31,779 nt of DNA from a virus: IMG/VR virus record IMGVR_UViG_3300043437_000019, positions 1 through 31,779 of that record. One strand, 5' to 3'. A program made the translations under genes and the position numbers. The notes beneath the pieces are model-generated. The model was not told the origin of the DNA and did no database searches. It worked only from the letters and a program-made list of their open reading frames with translations. This document shows, piece by piece, positions 13,858-22,312 of this stretch (position 1 is its first letter; every line of letters starts with the position of its first letter).

Positions 13858-15749
13858 TGGCTGAAAAGAAAGTAATAGAATTAGAGGTTAAGAGTGACTC
13901 ATTAGGCAGTCTTAAATCGCAACTAAGAGCAGCACAGAATGAAGTTACTGCTATGGCAGAAAAGTTCGGTGCAACTTCTGAACAAGCCGTTAAAGCAGCG
14001 AAGAAAGCAGCGGAATTAAAAGATGCTATTGGAGATGCTAAAGCGTTAACAGATGCCTTTAATCCAGACGCTAAATTCAATGCGTTATCTGCTTCTATTG
14101 GTGGTGCGTTGAATGGGTTTCAAGCCTTTGAAGGTGCTTTAGGTTTAGTAGGTGTAGAATCTGAAAGCGTACAGAAGACTTTGCTTAAGGTTCAATCTGC
14201 TATGGCACTATCTCAAGGTGTTCAAGGATTGTTGGAAGCTAAGGATAGCTTTAAGCAATTAGGAGCAGTAGCAGCGGATGCGTTAAAAGGAATCCGTACA
14301 GGAATCGCAGCTACAGGTATCGGTTTATTAGTTATTGCGGTAGGTACTTTAGTAGCTTATTGGGATGACATTAAAAGTGCTATTAGTGGAGTTAGCGCAG
14401 AGCAGGAAGCGTTAAATGTTAAATCACAAAAAGACGTAGACCTACAGAAAGAAAAATTAGAGAGTTTAGATTCTCAAGACAATATCTTAAAGCTACAAGG
14501 ACTTACCGAAAAGCAAATACTTCAGCTTAAAGTAAAGCAAACAGATGAAGCTATAAAGGCTTATGAAATATCTATTAAGAATCAGGAGCAAACTTTAAAG
14601 GCACAGATTCAAGCCGAGCAGCGAAACAAAGAGATACTTAAAGGAATACTTCAATTTATTTTAGCACCTATAAACCTACTATTAAAAACCGTAGACGAGA
14701 TAGGCGCATTTTTAGGTAAGGATTGGAACTTGCAAGACCAAGTAATGGATTGGACTGCTTCATTAATCTTTGACCCTAAAGAAGTAGAAGAAGAAGGAAT
14801 GAAGGCTATTGCAGAATCTAAAAAGGCTTTAGCAGAATTAAAGAACCAACAGGCAGGATTTAAATTAGAAATACAAGCTATTGACAAAGCAGCAGCAGAT
14901 GCTCGTAGACAAGCACAGAAGGAAGCAGATGCTAAACGATTAGCAGATGAGAAGGAAGCGAATGATAAGTTAAAAGAAGAATTAGAAAGAGCGCAGAAAG
15001 AAAAAGAATTTATTCTTACTGAAGATATTGAAGAGGGACTCCGTCAACAACTTGTGGATTCTGAAGCAGCAAAAGACAAAATTCGCCAAGAAGCAATAGC
15101 AAAACAAGAAGAGGATGAATTAGCTTTAATGCAATTTAAAGGAGATATATACAAACAAGATATAGATAATACTTTTGAAGCCGAAGAACAAAAACAACAA
15201 GCAAGGCAAAAGGCTTTTGATTTAGCTTTAAAGACGGCTCAAACATTTGGACAAGTATACGGTGAATTAAACAACCTTTTAAATGCTTCAGATAACGAAA
15301 GGTTAAAGAATGTAAAGAAAGGAAGCAAAGAAGAAGAGGCAATTAAAAAGAGAATGTTTGAGCGTGATAAGAAATTACGGATTGTTCAAACAATTATAGA
15401 TACTGCATCGAATGTAGTTACTTCCGTTCGTAATGGTGGAGGTATTCCTACAGGTATTCCTTTTGGTGTCGCTGCGGGTGTTATGGGTGCTTTACAAATT
15501 GCTGCTATTTCTAAAACTAAATTTGAAGGAAGTTCTGGTGGTGGAGGTGAGGATACTGCCGTTCCTCCGATTGCAGGAGCAGGTGGTGGTGTTATGTCTC
15601 CTAACTTTAACTTAGTAGGAAATGCACAAGCTACAAACCCACTAGCAGGTTTAGGTGAGGGATTAATTCAAGCCTATGTAGTGAGTGGAGATGTAACGAC
15701 TGCTCAGTCTTTAGATAGGAATAGAGTGAATAACGCAACGTTTGGTTAA
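13857..15749 (+). CDS. Tape measure protein
   Basis: It encodes 630 residues with the classic mix for this role: a long helical N-terminus (KSQLRAAQNEVTAMAEKFGA), a hydrophobic segment at about 147-168 (IRTGIAATGIGLLVIAVGTL), an extended Ala/Glu/Lys/Gln coiled coil at about 320-460 and a Gly-rich C-terminus. It sets tail length and may insert into the host membrane during DNA entry. By the usual rule of about 0.15 nm per residue the tail would be roughly 95 nm, modest for a siphovirus. It is the last gene of the tail block before the head genes. Confidence 0.85.
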   Translation: MAEKKVIELEVKSDSLGSLKSQLRAAQNEVTAMAEKFGATSEQAVKAAKKAAELKDAIGDAKALTDAFNPDAKFNALSASIGGALNGFQAFEGALGLVGVESESVQKTLLKVQSAMALSQGVQGLLEAKDSFKQLGAVAADALKGIRTGIAATGIGLLVIAVGTLVAYWDDIKSAISGVSAEQEALNVKSQKDVDLQKEKLESLDSQDNILKLQGLTEKQILQLKVKQTDEAIKAYEISIKNQEQTLKAQIQAEQRNKEILKGILQFILAPINLLLKTVDEIGAFLGKDWNLQDQVMDWTASLIFDPKEVEEEGMKAIAESKKALAELKNQQAGFKLEIQAIDKAAADARRQAQKEADAKRLADEKEANDKLKEELERAQKEKEFILTEDIEEGLRQQLVDSEAAKDKIRQEAIAKQEEDELALMQFKGDIYKQDIDNTFEAEEQKQQARQKAFDLALKTAQTFGQVYGELNNLLNASDNERLKNVKKGSKEEEAIKKRMFERDKKLRIVQTIIDTASNVVTSVRNGGGIPTGIPFGVAAGVMGALQIAAISKTKFEGSSGGGGEDTAVPPIAGAGGGVMSPNFNLVGNAQATNPLAGLGEGLIQAYVVSGDVTTAQSLDRNRVNNATFG

Positions 15750-15767
15750 TTATAAAGTTATTAGGAT

Positions 15768-16829
15768 ATGAATAAGATAATAGAATTAGTGATAGACGAG
15801 AACGATGAGATGAGCGGAATAGATGCCGTTTCTGTAGTTAGTTCTCCTGCGATAGAAGAGAATTTTATTGCGTTACATAAACACGAAGTAGAGTTGAAAG
15901 AAATAGATACTGAAAAGCGTATCTTAATGGGTGCTGCTTTAGTTCCTAATAAACAAATCTACAGACGTAACGACAAGAACGAAGAGTATCATATCTATTT
16001 TAGTAAGGACACGGTTAGAAAAGCATCTGAGTTATTCTTAATGAGAGCAAACCAAAATAACGCTACATACGAACACGATAAAAAATTAAGTGGAATGAGT
16101 GTGGTAGAATCGTGGATTATCGAAGATGAGAAAAAAGACAAGTCTGCAAAATACGGATTCAGCCTACCGGTAGGAACGTGGATGATTTCTATGAAGGTAA
16201 ATAATGACGATGTATGGAAAGACGTAAAAGAAGGTAAAGTAAAAGGATTTTCTATAGAAGGTTACTTTGCAGACAAATACGAAATGAGCCTTAAACCTAC
16301 GATTACTGAGCCAGAAACAGAAGAGGAATTAATTGAGAAGTTAAAAGCACTTATATTAAAAGCTGAACAAGAGGAATTAGAAGAGGGAGTAGAGCATTAC
16401 ACAAAAGACGGAAAGGTATATACAGGAGCAACGCATAAAGACGCTTCAGGTAGATTAATGACGGGAGCGGTACACACAGAAGATAGCGAGTATTTATATC
16501 ATAAAGACGAACTACCCTTACAACTTGAAAGCTACACAGACTATCCAGAAGCAGCTAAAGAAAACGCTAAGATAGCTTTAAGATATGCAGAAGAAAACGG
16601 ATGGGGAGATTGCGGAACACCTGTAGGTAAAGCACGAGCAAATCAGTTAGCAAATGGCGAACCTATAAGCGAAGAAACTATTGCACGAATGGCATCGTTT
16701 GAACGTCAACGTCAAAACTCTGACAAGGAGTTAGGAGATGGATGCGGTAGATTAATGTGGTTAGCTTGGGGTGGAGATGAAGGTGTAGAATGGGCGCAAC
16801 GTAAATTAGAACAAATCAAAAACAAATAA
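15768..16829 (+). CDS. XkdF-like prohead protease with C-terminal extensions
   Basis: It encodes 353 residues. The first 180 (GIDAVSVVSSPAIEENFIAL, VPNKQIYRR, EHDKKLSGMSVVESWI, VKGFSIEGYF) match the XkdF-type putative serine protease of phage heads. An acidic linker leads to a short beta-hairpin block (HYTKDGKVYTGATHKDASGR) and a final domain (PVGKARANQLANGEPISEET, then CGRLMWLAWGGDEGVEWAQR) shared with structural proteins of Bacteroidota phages. It presumably cleaves scaffold and capsid precursors. The function of the C-terminal domain is unknown. Confidence 0.78.
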   Translation: MNKIIELVIDENDEMSGIDAVSVVSSPAIEENFIALHKHEVELKEIDTEKRILMGAALVPNKQIYRRNDKNEEYHIYFSKDTVRKASELFLMRANQNNATYEHDKKLSGMSVVESWIIEDEKKDKSAKYGFSLPVGTWMISMKVNNDDVWKDVKEGKVKGFSIEGYFADKYEMSLKPTITEPETEEELIEKLKALILKAEQEELEEGVEHYTKDGKVYTGATHKDASGRLMTGAVHTEDSEYLYHKDELPLQLESYTDYPEAAKENAKIALRYAEENGWGDCGTPVGKARANQLANGEPISEETIARMASFERQRQNSDKELGDGCGRLMWLAWGGDEGVEWAQRKLEQIKNK

Positions 16830-16830
16830 G

Positions 16831-17016
16831 ATGGCAAAACAAAAAACACTAAGTAAGACAAGTCCTAAAGGCGGTAAAAGAGGATGCCTTTGTGACGATG
16901 GTACGTATAACTCAAAATGCTGCACAGGAGAGCTGCAAAATCAAGGAGTTGGTAGTACGGTAAATCAAGTCGTAAGTAACGTTGTAAACACAAACACGGA
17001 AAGACAGATTAATTAA
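16831..17016 (+). CDS. Small Cys-motif structural protein
   Basis: It encodes 61 residues. The motif KRGCLCDDGTYNSKCC places Cys19/Cys21 and Cys30/Cys31 in a compact cluster, followed by LQNQGVGS and a hydrophilic tail. Short proteins with this motif recur next to head genes in Bacteroidota phages. Metal binding or disulfide pairing is possible. It lies two bases after the protease and before the scaffold. Role unknown. Confidence 0.68.
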   Translation: MAKQKTLSKTSPKGGKRGCLCDDGTYNSKCCTGELQNQGVGSTVNQVVSNVVNTNTERQIN

Positions 17017-17058
17017 AAAATACAACAGATTAAAAACACGAAAGTTATTAAGTTATAA

Positions 17059-17679
17059 ATGTTAAATATGAAAAAGAACGTAATCAATCAAATTAAAGAA
17101 CTTCTTGGAATGGAAGTTAAATTGGGTACTATGAAACTTTCAGACGGAGTTACAGTATTAGAAGCTGAAGTGTTTGAAGCAGGAGCAGAAGTATTTATAG
17201 TTGCTGAAGACCAAAAAATCGCTTTGCCTGTAGGAGAATATGAATTGGAAGATTCTAAAATGTTGGTAGTAATCGAAGAAGGTATTATTGCTGAAATTAA
17301 AGAAATGGAAGTTGAAGAGGAAATGCCGATAGAAGAGCCAGAAGCAGAAGCAGAGGTAGAAGTTGAGGCAGAAGCCGCAGCACCTAAAGACATTAAAAAG
17401 ACGGTTGAATCTATCGTTAAAGAAACGTTCTTCTCAGAAATGGAAGCACTTAAAATTGAAAACGAAGAGTTGAAAGCTAAGTTGGAAATGTTTTCAAAAG
17501 TTGAGCCTACTACAGAAGTTGCTACTGAAGAAACTACTAAAGAAAATAAGGTTGAATTAGAGGAAGTATCTCCTATCACTTTTAACCCTGAGAATGTAAA
17601 TAAAGCAGAAGGATTCAAATTTGCTTCTAAAAGAGCAAGAACTACAATGGATTCTATCCTTGAAAAATTAAATAAATAA
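17059..17679 (+). CDS. Capsid scaffold-like protein
   Basis: It encodes 206 residues, or 203 if translation starts at ATG 17068, which is also plausible. It is highly acidic in the centre (EEPEAEAEVEVEAEAAAPKD), then a coiled coil (EMEALKIENEELKAKLEMFS) and a short basic C-terminal helix (FASKRARTTMDSILEKL). This composition, and its place between the protease and the major capsid gene, fits an internal scaffold that is cleaved and leaves during maturation. Confidence 0.7.
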   Translation: MLNMKKNVINQIKELLGMEVKLGTMKLSDGVTVLEAEVFEAGAEVFIVAEDQKIALPVGEYELEDSKMLVVIEEGIIAEIKEMEVEEEMPIEEPEAEAEVEVEAEAAAPKDIKKTVESIVKETFFSEMEALKIENEELKAKLEMFSKVEPTTEVATEETTKENKVELEEVSPITFNPENVNKAEGFKFASKRARTTMDSILEKLNK

Positions 17680-17702
17680 TTAACTAATAATTTAAAAAAA
17701 AG

Positions 17703-18656
17703 ATGGCTACTACAACATCAATTACAACTACTTACGCTGGGGAGTTCGCAGGTAAGTACATTGCTGCAGCACTTTTGTCTGCACCAACTTTAGAGCAAGG
17801 TGGTTTAACTATCCACCCAAATGTTAAGTACAAGCAAGTTATCCAACGTGTTGCTACTGACGGAATCGTTAAGAACGCTACTTGTGATTTTGATGCTACT
17901 TCAACTTTAACTCTTACTGAAAGAGTATTGAATCCTGAAGAGTTCCAAGTTAACCTACAACTTTGTAAAAAAGATTTCCACCAAACTTGGCAGGCGGCTG
18001 AGATGGGTTACGGAGCATTCGATGTTCTTCCTAAATCTTTCGCTGATTTCCTTATTGCTCACGTAGCTGAGAAAGTTGCTTCTCATATGGAAGGTGTTAT
18101 TTGGGAAGGTAACAATGCTTCTGCAGGTGAGTTCTCAGGTATTATGCGCCAACTTGCAGTTGATGCTTCATTACCAGCTGCACAAGAGGTAGCAGGTACT
18201 ACAGTAGATGCAGGTGACGTTATCGCTGAACTTGGGAAAATCGTAGACGCTTGTCCATCTCGTTTGTACGGACAACCAGATTTGAAATTGTATCTTTCTT
18301 CTAACATCGTACGTGCTTATATCCGTGCTTTGGGTGGATTCGGTGCATCAGGTTTGGGTGCTAATGGTGTTAACGCACAAGGTACTCAGTGGTATACTAA
18401 CGGTTCACTTTCTTTTGATGGTATTCCAATCTTCTTGGCTTATGGTCTTGATGACAACAGAGGTCTTTTAACTCAGTCTTCTAACCTACACTTCGCTACA
18501 GGTCTTCTTTCTGACTTGAATGAAGTTAAAGTTATTGATATGGCAGACCTTGATGGTTCTCAAAACGTACGAGTAATTATGCGTTTTACTGCAGATGCTA
18601 AATATGGTTTTGCTGGAGATTGTGTTACTTACGGTGTAACTAACTCAGCTAACTAA
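17703..18656 (+). CDS. Major capsid protein (HK97-fold candidate)
   Basis: It encodes 317 residues. It follows the scaffold and protease genes and is followed by a strong terminator. Segments such as LNPEEFQVNLQLCKKDFHQT, HVAEKVASHMEGVIWEGNNA and YLSSNIVRAYIRALGGFG resemble the spine-helix and A-domain regions of capsid proteins from flavobacterial phages. Codon use is shifted toward pyrimidine-ending codons (ctt, act, gct, aac), as often seen in very highly expressed genes. The fold is inferred, not shown. Confidence 0.82.
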   Translation: MATTTSITTTYAGEFAGKYIAAALLSAPTLEQGGLTIHPNVKYKQVIQRVATDGIVKNATCDFDATSTLTLTERVLNPEEFQVNLQLCKKDFHQTWQAAEMGYGAFDVLPKSFADFLIAHVAEKVASHMEGVIWEGNNASAGEFSGIMRQLAVDASLPAAQEVAGTTVDAGDVIAELGKIVDACPSRLYGQPDLKLYLSSNIVRAYIRALGGFGASGLGANGVNAQGTQWYTNGSLSFDGIPIFLAYGLDDNRGLLTQSSNLHFATGLLSDLNEVKVIDMADLDGSQNVRVIMRFTADAKYGFAGDCVTYGVTNSAN

Positions 18657-18677
18657 TCTTAACTAATTAAATAACGA

Positions 18678-18707
18678 GGGTGGTGGAATATCTACCACCC
18701 TTTTTTT
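18678..18707 (+). terminator. Intrinsic terminator after the major capsid gene
   Basis: GGGTGGT (18678-18684) pairs perfectly with ACCACCC (18694-18700), with a 9-base loop, followed by seven Ts. It lies 21 bases after the capsid stop and would end or attenuate the capsid transcript. Confidence 0.9.
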
Positions 18708-18721
18708 ATAAAATATTAACC

Positions 18722-18749
18722 ACACTTTAACAAAGTGTTAAAATTTTAA
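18722..18749. promoter_or_regulatory. Inverted repeats before the tail tube gene
   Basis: ACACTTT (18722-18728) and AAAGTGT (18732-18738) form a perfect 7-bp repeat with a 3-base spacer, followed by the palindrome TTAAAATTTTAA (18738-18749) just before ATG 18753. It could be a 5'-UTR stem-loop stabilising the message or a protein-binding site. No TAnnTTTG promoter is present here. Confidence 0.45.
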
Positions 18750-18752
18750 CAA

Positions 18753-19304
18753 ATGAGCTGTGATATTGCAAACGGAAGAATAGAGCCTTGTAAAGATGCG
18801 GTAGGTGGTTTAGATGCTATCTACATTATCAATTACGGAGACTATTCTTACCCAAATGATTTAACGTATAACGTTACCAACACGGATGTTATTGATGACA
18901 TTAACAACGTAACAAACGTGTATAAATTCGAACTTAAAGGAACTAACTCTTTTGAGCAAACGATAAACTCTTCAAGAGACAACGGAACTACTTTTGTAGA
19001 GCAGGTTTTAGTTGCCAACTTGAAAAAGCAAGATGTAGCTACCCATAAAATGGTTAAGTTACTTGCTTACGGAAGACCTCACATCGTGGTAAGAAACAGA
19101 AACAATCAGTTCTTTCTTGCAGGTGTAGAGAGAGGAATGGATGTAACTGCGGGTACTATCTCTAACGGGACGGCACTTGGGGATTTTTCTGGGTACACTT
19201 TGACGTTCACAGGAATGGAGAATATCCCTGCAAACTTCTTAAATTGTTCAACTGAGGTAGGGCTTAGAACGGTTCTATCTAACGCGACCATTGTAACTGT
19301 ATAG
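18753..19304 (+). CDS. Probable major tail tube protein
   Basis: It encodes 183 residues. The N-terminus (MSCDIANGRIEPCKDAVGGL) and C-terminal part (SGYTLTFTGMENIPANFLNC) resemble an abundant structural protein of Bacteroidota phages that I believe is the tail tube subunit; its size and beta-rich composition fit. It is framed by two strong terminators, like the capsid gene, which suggests separate high-level expression. It lies far from the tape measure and chaperones, an unusual place for a tube gene, so the call is not firm. Confidence 0.6.
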   Translation: MSCDIANGRIEPCKDAVGGLDAIYIINYGDYSYPNDLTYNVTNTDVIDDINNVTNVYKFELKGTNSFEQTINSSRDNGTTFVEQVLVANLKKQDVATHKMVKLLAYGRPHIVVRNRNNQFFLAGVERGMDVTAGTISNGTALGDFSGYTLTFTGMENIPANFLNCSTEVGLRTVLSNATIVTV

Positions 19305-19329
19305 TTTTTCTTTCATAATAGTTGGATTA

Positions 19330-19358
19330 GGGTAGCTTCGGTTACCCTTTTCTTTTTT
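19330..19358 (+). terminator. Intrinsic terminator with TTCG tetraloop
   Basis: GGGTAGC (19330-19336) pairs with GTTACCC (19341-19347), including one G-U, across a TTCG loop, followed by a T-rich tract (ttttcttttt). It lies about 26 bases after the tail tube candidate's stop. Confidence 0.9.
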
Positions 19359-19391
19359 AAAACAATATCGAACTGTTTAAGTTAATATAGT

Positions 19392-19724
19392 ATGATAGTA
19401 TTAAATGTATCAGCTACAAGCCAAATTATTAGCTTCATTCCACGAGAGGAAAGCTATGATACTTTGGAGTTAACTGACGAGCAAACAAATTATACGCAGG
19501 TTGTAACTATAATCGATTCTACGGTAGGTGAATATTACCACACTATAGAAGCTATATTTGATTTAGTTGAAAATCATTTCTATATGTTGGTATTAAAAAA
19601 CGGGAGTGATATAGTATTTAAAGACAAGATATTTTGTACTAATCAGCCTTTGGTATCATTTAGCGTAAACAATGGTCAGTATGTAAGTTCGACCACAACA
19701 AACGACTTTATAATTTATGAGTAA
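19392..19724 (+). CDS. Small beta-rich structural protein candidate
   Basis: It encodes 110 residues (MIVLNVSATSQIISFIPREE...). It is rich in beta-prone residues without catalytic motifs and might adopt a fibronectin-like sandwich. It starts about 33 bases after a terminator and overlaps the portal gene by eight bases. Similar small proteins accompany the portal genes of flavobacterial phages, to my recollection. Role unknown. Confidence 0.65.
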   Translation: MIVLNVSATSQIISFIPREESYDTLELTDEQTNYTQVVTIIDSTVGEYYHTIEAIFDLVENHFYMLVLKNGSDIVFKDKIFCTNQPLVSFSVNNGQYVSSTTTNDFIIYE

Positions 19725-21471
19725 TCTACACATCTTAAATTTAGCAAAATACGAAGCACCCGTCATTGAGGAATCAAAGAAGAATGAGTGGGTAACGTAT
19801 GGAGAAAACAACTCTTACTATCAGTTCTTAATTGATAGATATAAAAACTCTACTACTAATAACGCTATTATAAACAATATTAGCCGTTTGGTATATGGCA
19901 AAGGTTTAAGCGCAGTAGATGCTTCAAGAAAGCCTAACGAGTACGCTCAGATGATGGCTATGATTAACGCAGACGATATGCGTAAAGTAGTATTAGATTT
20001 TGAGATGTTAGGACAAGCAGCGTTCCAGGTACATTATTCTAAGGATAGAAGCAAAGTATTAAAGGCGTATCATATTCCTGTGCATCTTTTAGCACCTGAG
20101 AAGTGCAATAAAGACGGACAAATCGAAGCCTACTATTATTCAGATAATTGGGAAGATTTAAGAAACTACGCACCTAAGAGAATTCCTGCATTTGGATTTG
20201 GTAATGAGCAAGTAGAAATAATGTTCATTCAACCTTATTCGGTAGGGATGAAATACTTTAGCTATGTAGATTATCAAGGTGGCATACCTTACGCAGTGTT
20301 AGAAGAAGAGATTTCAAGCTATTTAATTTCTGAGGTTCAATCTTCATTTAGTTCACGCACGGTAGTAAACTTCAATAATGGGCAACCAACACCAGAGGAG
20401 CAAGATATTATTTCTTCTAAGGTTATGTCTAAACTTACAGGCGCAAATGGTCAACGAGTAATCGTAGCATTTAATAACAACGCTGAAAGTAAAACTACAA
20501 TAGATTCTATTCCTGTAGACAATGCTCCCGATTTATACAATCAGTTAAGTGACGAATGTATGCGTAAGATTATGTTATCACATAACGTTACAAGTCCTTT
20601 GCTTTTCGGTATTGCTTCAACAAATGGATTTAGTTCAAATGCGGATGAGTTACAGAATAGTTTTGTGTTATTTGATAACTTAGTTGTAAGACCAAAACAA
20701 GAAATATTACTTAGTGCTATTGATAGAATGTTAGCAGTTAACGGAATCAGTCTTAATCTATTTTTTAGAACTCTTAAACCACTTGAATTTACAGATTTAG
20801 AGAATGCTCAAACTGAAGAGCAAGTAGCAGAAGAAACAGGAACGCAGTTAAGTAAACACGACGACCTTATTTCTAACGCTTTAATAGACAAAGGGGAATT
20901 GCCTAACGATAATTGGCTTCTAATAGACGAATACGAGGTAGACTATGATAATGACGATAAAGAAAACGAAATGCTTTCTAACGGCGTTAAATTGTCTTTA
21001 TTTGACAGAATAGTTAACTTAGTTAGCACAGGAACTGCAAGACCTAACTCTAAATCTGAACAAGATGAAAATATAGATGGTGTTAAGTTTATTACTCGTT
21101 ACGTTTATGCTGGAGATACTACAGAAAAAAGTAGAAAGTTCTGTAAAAATATGATTGCAGCTAATAAGATTTATCGTAAAGAAGACATACTTCAAATGGG
21201 TAACCAAATAGTTAATGAAGGTTGGGGCCCACGAGGAGCAAATACTTACGATATTTGGCTTTACAAAGGTGGTGGTGGTTGTCATCACAGATGGAATAAG
21301 CGAGTATATGCAAGTTTTGAAGGCGTAGGAATAGATGTAAACAATCCTAATGCACGAATTATAGCAGGTAAAAAAGCTGAAGCATTTGGATATGTAATTA
21401 AGAATCCATCTTTAGTTTCTACAAGACCTATAGATATGCCGAACAAAGGATTTTTACCAAAAGAAAAATAA
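19717..21471 (+). CDS. Portal protein with C-terminal Cys/His domain
   Basis: It encodes 584 residues. The first 400 or so follow the portal pattern: an N-terminal VTYGENNSYYQFLIDRYKNS, a clamp and wing region, then a stem and crown part including SNADELQNSFVLFDNLVVRP. From about residue 448 there is an added domain (FITRYVYAGDTTEKSRKFCK, YRKEDI, then YKGGGGCHHRWNKR) that is common in Bacteroidota phage head proteins and has an unknown role. Portals form the DNA channel and bind TerL. It lies downstream of the capsid gene, not next to terL as is usual. Confidence 0.85.
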   Translation: MSNLHILNLAKYEAPVIEESKKNEWVTYGENNSYYQFLIDRYKNSTTNNAIINNISRLVYGKGLSAVDASRKPNEYAQMMAMINADDMRKVVLDFEMLGQAAFQVHYSKDRSKVLKAYHIPVHLLAPEKCNKDGQIEAYYYSDNWEDLRNYAPKRIPAFGFGNEQVEIMFIQPYSVGMKYFSYVDYQGGIPYAVLEEEISSYLISEVQSSFSSRTVVNFNNGQPTPEEQDIISSKVMSKLTGANGQRVIVAFNNNAESKTTIDSIPVDNAPDLYNQLSDECMRKIMLSHNVTSPLLFGIASTNGFSSNADELQNSFVLFDNLVVRPKQEILLSAIDRMLAVNGISLNLFFRTLKPLEFTDLENAQTEEQVAEETGTQLSKHDDLISNALIDKGELPNDNWLLIDEYEVDYDNDDKENEMLSNGVKLSLFDRIVNLVSTGTARPNSKSEQDENIDGVKFITRYVYAGDTTEKSRKFCKNMIAANKIYRKEDILQMGNQIVNEGWGPRGANTYDIWLYKGGGGCHHRWNKRVYASFEGVGIDVNNPNARIIAGKKAEAFGYVIKNPSLVSTRPIDMPNKGFLPKEK

Positions 21472-21473
21472 CA

Positions 21474-22208
21474 ATGGCGGAAGCACTTTTAATATCGAGA
21501 ACAGACTTAGTTAAGTTTACTGCAGCAAATGGAAATATTGATACAGATAAGCTAATTCAATTTATCAAAATAGCGCAGGATGTACACATACAAACTATGT
21601 TAGGTACAGACTTGTTGAATAGAATCAAAGATGAAATTACTTTAGCTACGTCAGGAATTCCAACGGCAATAACTGTAACAAATCAAGGAACAGGTTATAC
21701 AACGGGAACAGACAGAAGTACAACAAGCGCAACGGGAACGGGTTTAAAATTAAATATTACTGCTGCGGCAGGGTTAATTACAAACGCTACAATAAACACG
21801 GCAGGAACGGGTTATAAAGTTGGAAATACTGCAACGGTAGCAGGTGGTACAAATGGAGCGGTAACAATCAGTTCAATCTATACAATACCAAGTGCGTATA
21901 ACAATCTTTTAATTGACTATATAAAGCCTATGCTCATTCATTGGGCGATGGTAGAATATTTACCTTTTGCAGCTTATACAATCGCTAACAAAGGAGTATA
22001 TAAACACGATTCAGAGAACGCTACTACAGTAGAAAAAAACGAAGTAGATTTCTTAGTAGAAAAGCAACGACAAATAGCACAACACTATACACAAAGGTTT
22101 GTAGACTACATTAATTTTAACACGGCATCTTTCCCAGAGTATAATTCTAATTCAAACGGTGATATGTACCCACGAGGAGAGAATAACTTAAATGGGTGGT
22201 ATTTATGA
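21474..22208 (+). CDS. Head-tail connector-like protein with inserted repeat domain
   Basis: It encodes 244 residues. The N-terminal part (LLISRTDLVKFTAANGNIDT, then QDVHIQTMLGTDLL) and C-terminal part (DYIKPMLIHWAMVEYLPFAA to PEYNSN) together match small connector-type proteins that follow portal genes in Bacteroidota phages. Between them, about residues 60-136, lies a Gly/Thr-rich insertion with two NQGTGYTTGT/NTAGTGYKVGN repeats, probably beta-rich and surface exposed. It starts two bases after the portal stop. Confidence 0.72.
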   Translation: MAEALLISRTDLVKFTAANGNIDTDKLIQFIKIAQDVHIQTMLGTDLLNRIKDEITLATSGIPTAITVTNQGTGYTTGTDRSTTSATGTGLKLNITAAAGLITNATINTAGTGYKVGNTATVAGGTNGAVTISSIYTIPSAYNNLLIDYIKPMLIHWAMVEYLPFAAYTIANKGVYKHDSENATTVEKNEVDFLVEKQRQIAQHYTQRFVDYINFNTASFPEYNSNSNGDMYPRGENNLNGWYL

Positions 22209-22312
22209 AGAAGTACAAGGTAAAAGAAAACAATATACAAAAGTTAAAGTTATACTTAAAGAAAGTAGAGAAAGATGGCGAACACAATAGGATGGGGACA
22301 AGGCGTTCTTAA
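22205..22312 (+). CDS. Possible basic microprotein
   Basis: It encodes 35 residues (MKKYKVKENNIQKLKLYLKK...). The ATGA overlap with the connector stop suggests translation, but the last 38 bases overlap the next gene in another frame. It is strongly basic and helical up to the overlap. Small size and overlap keep confidence low. Confidence 0.35.
   Translation: MKKYKVKENNIQKLKLYLKKVEKDGEHNRMGTRRS

Noticed and set aside
17088-17618. 176-codon open frame on the minus strand
   Set aside because: It is antisense to the acidic scaffold gene. Its Ser/Ile-rich product is what the complement of glutamate-rich codons gives, and there is no start context or conserved motif.
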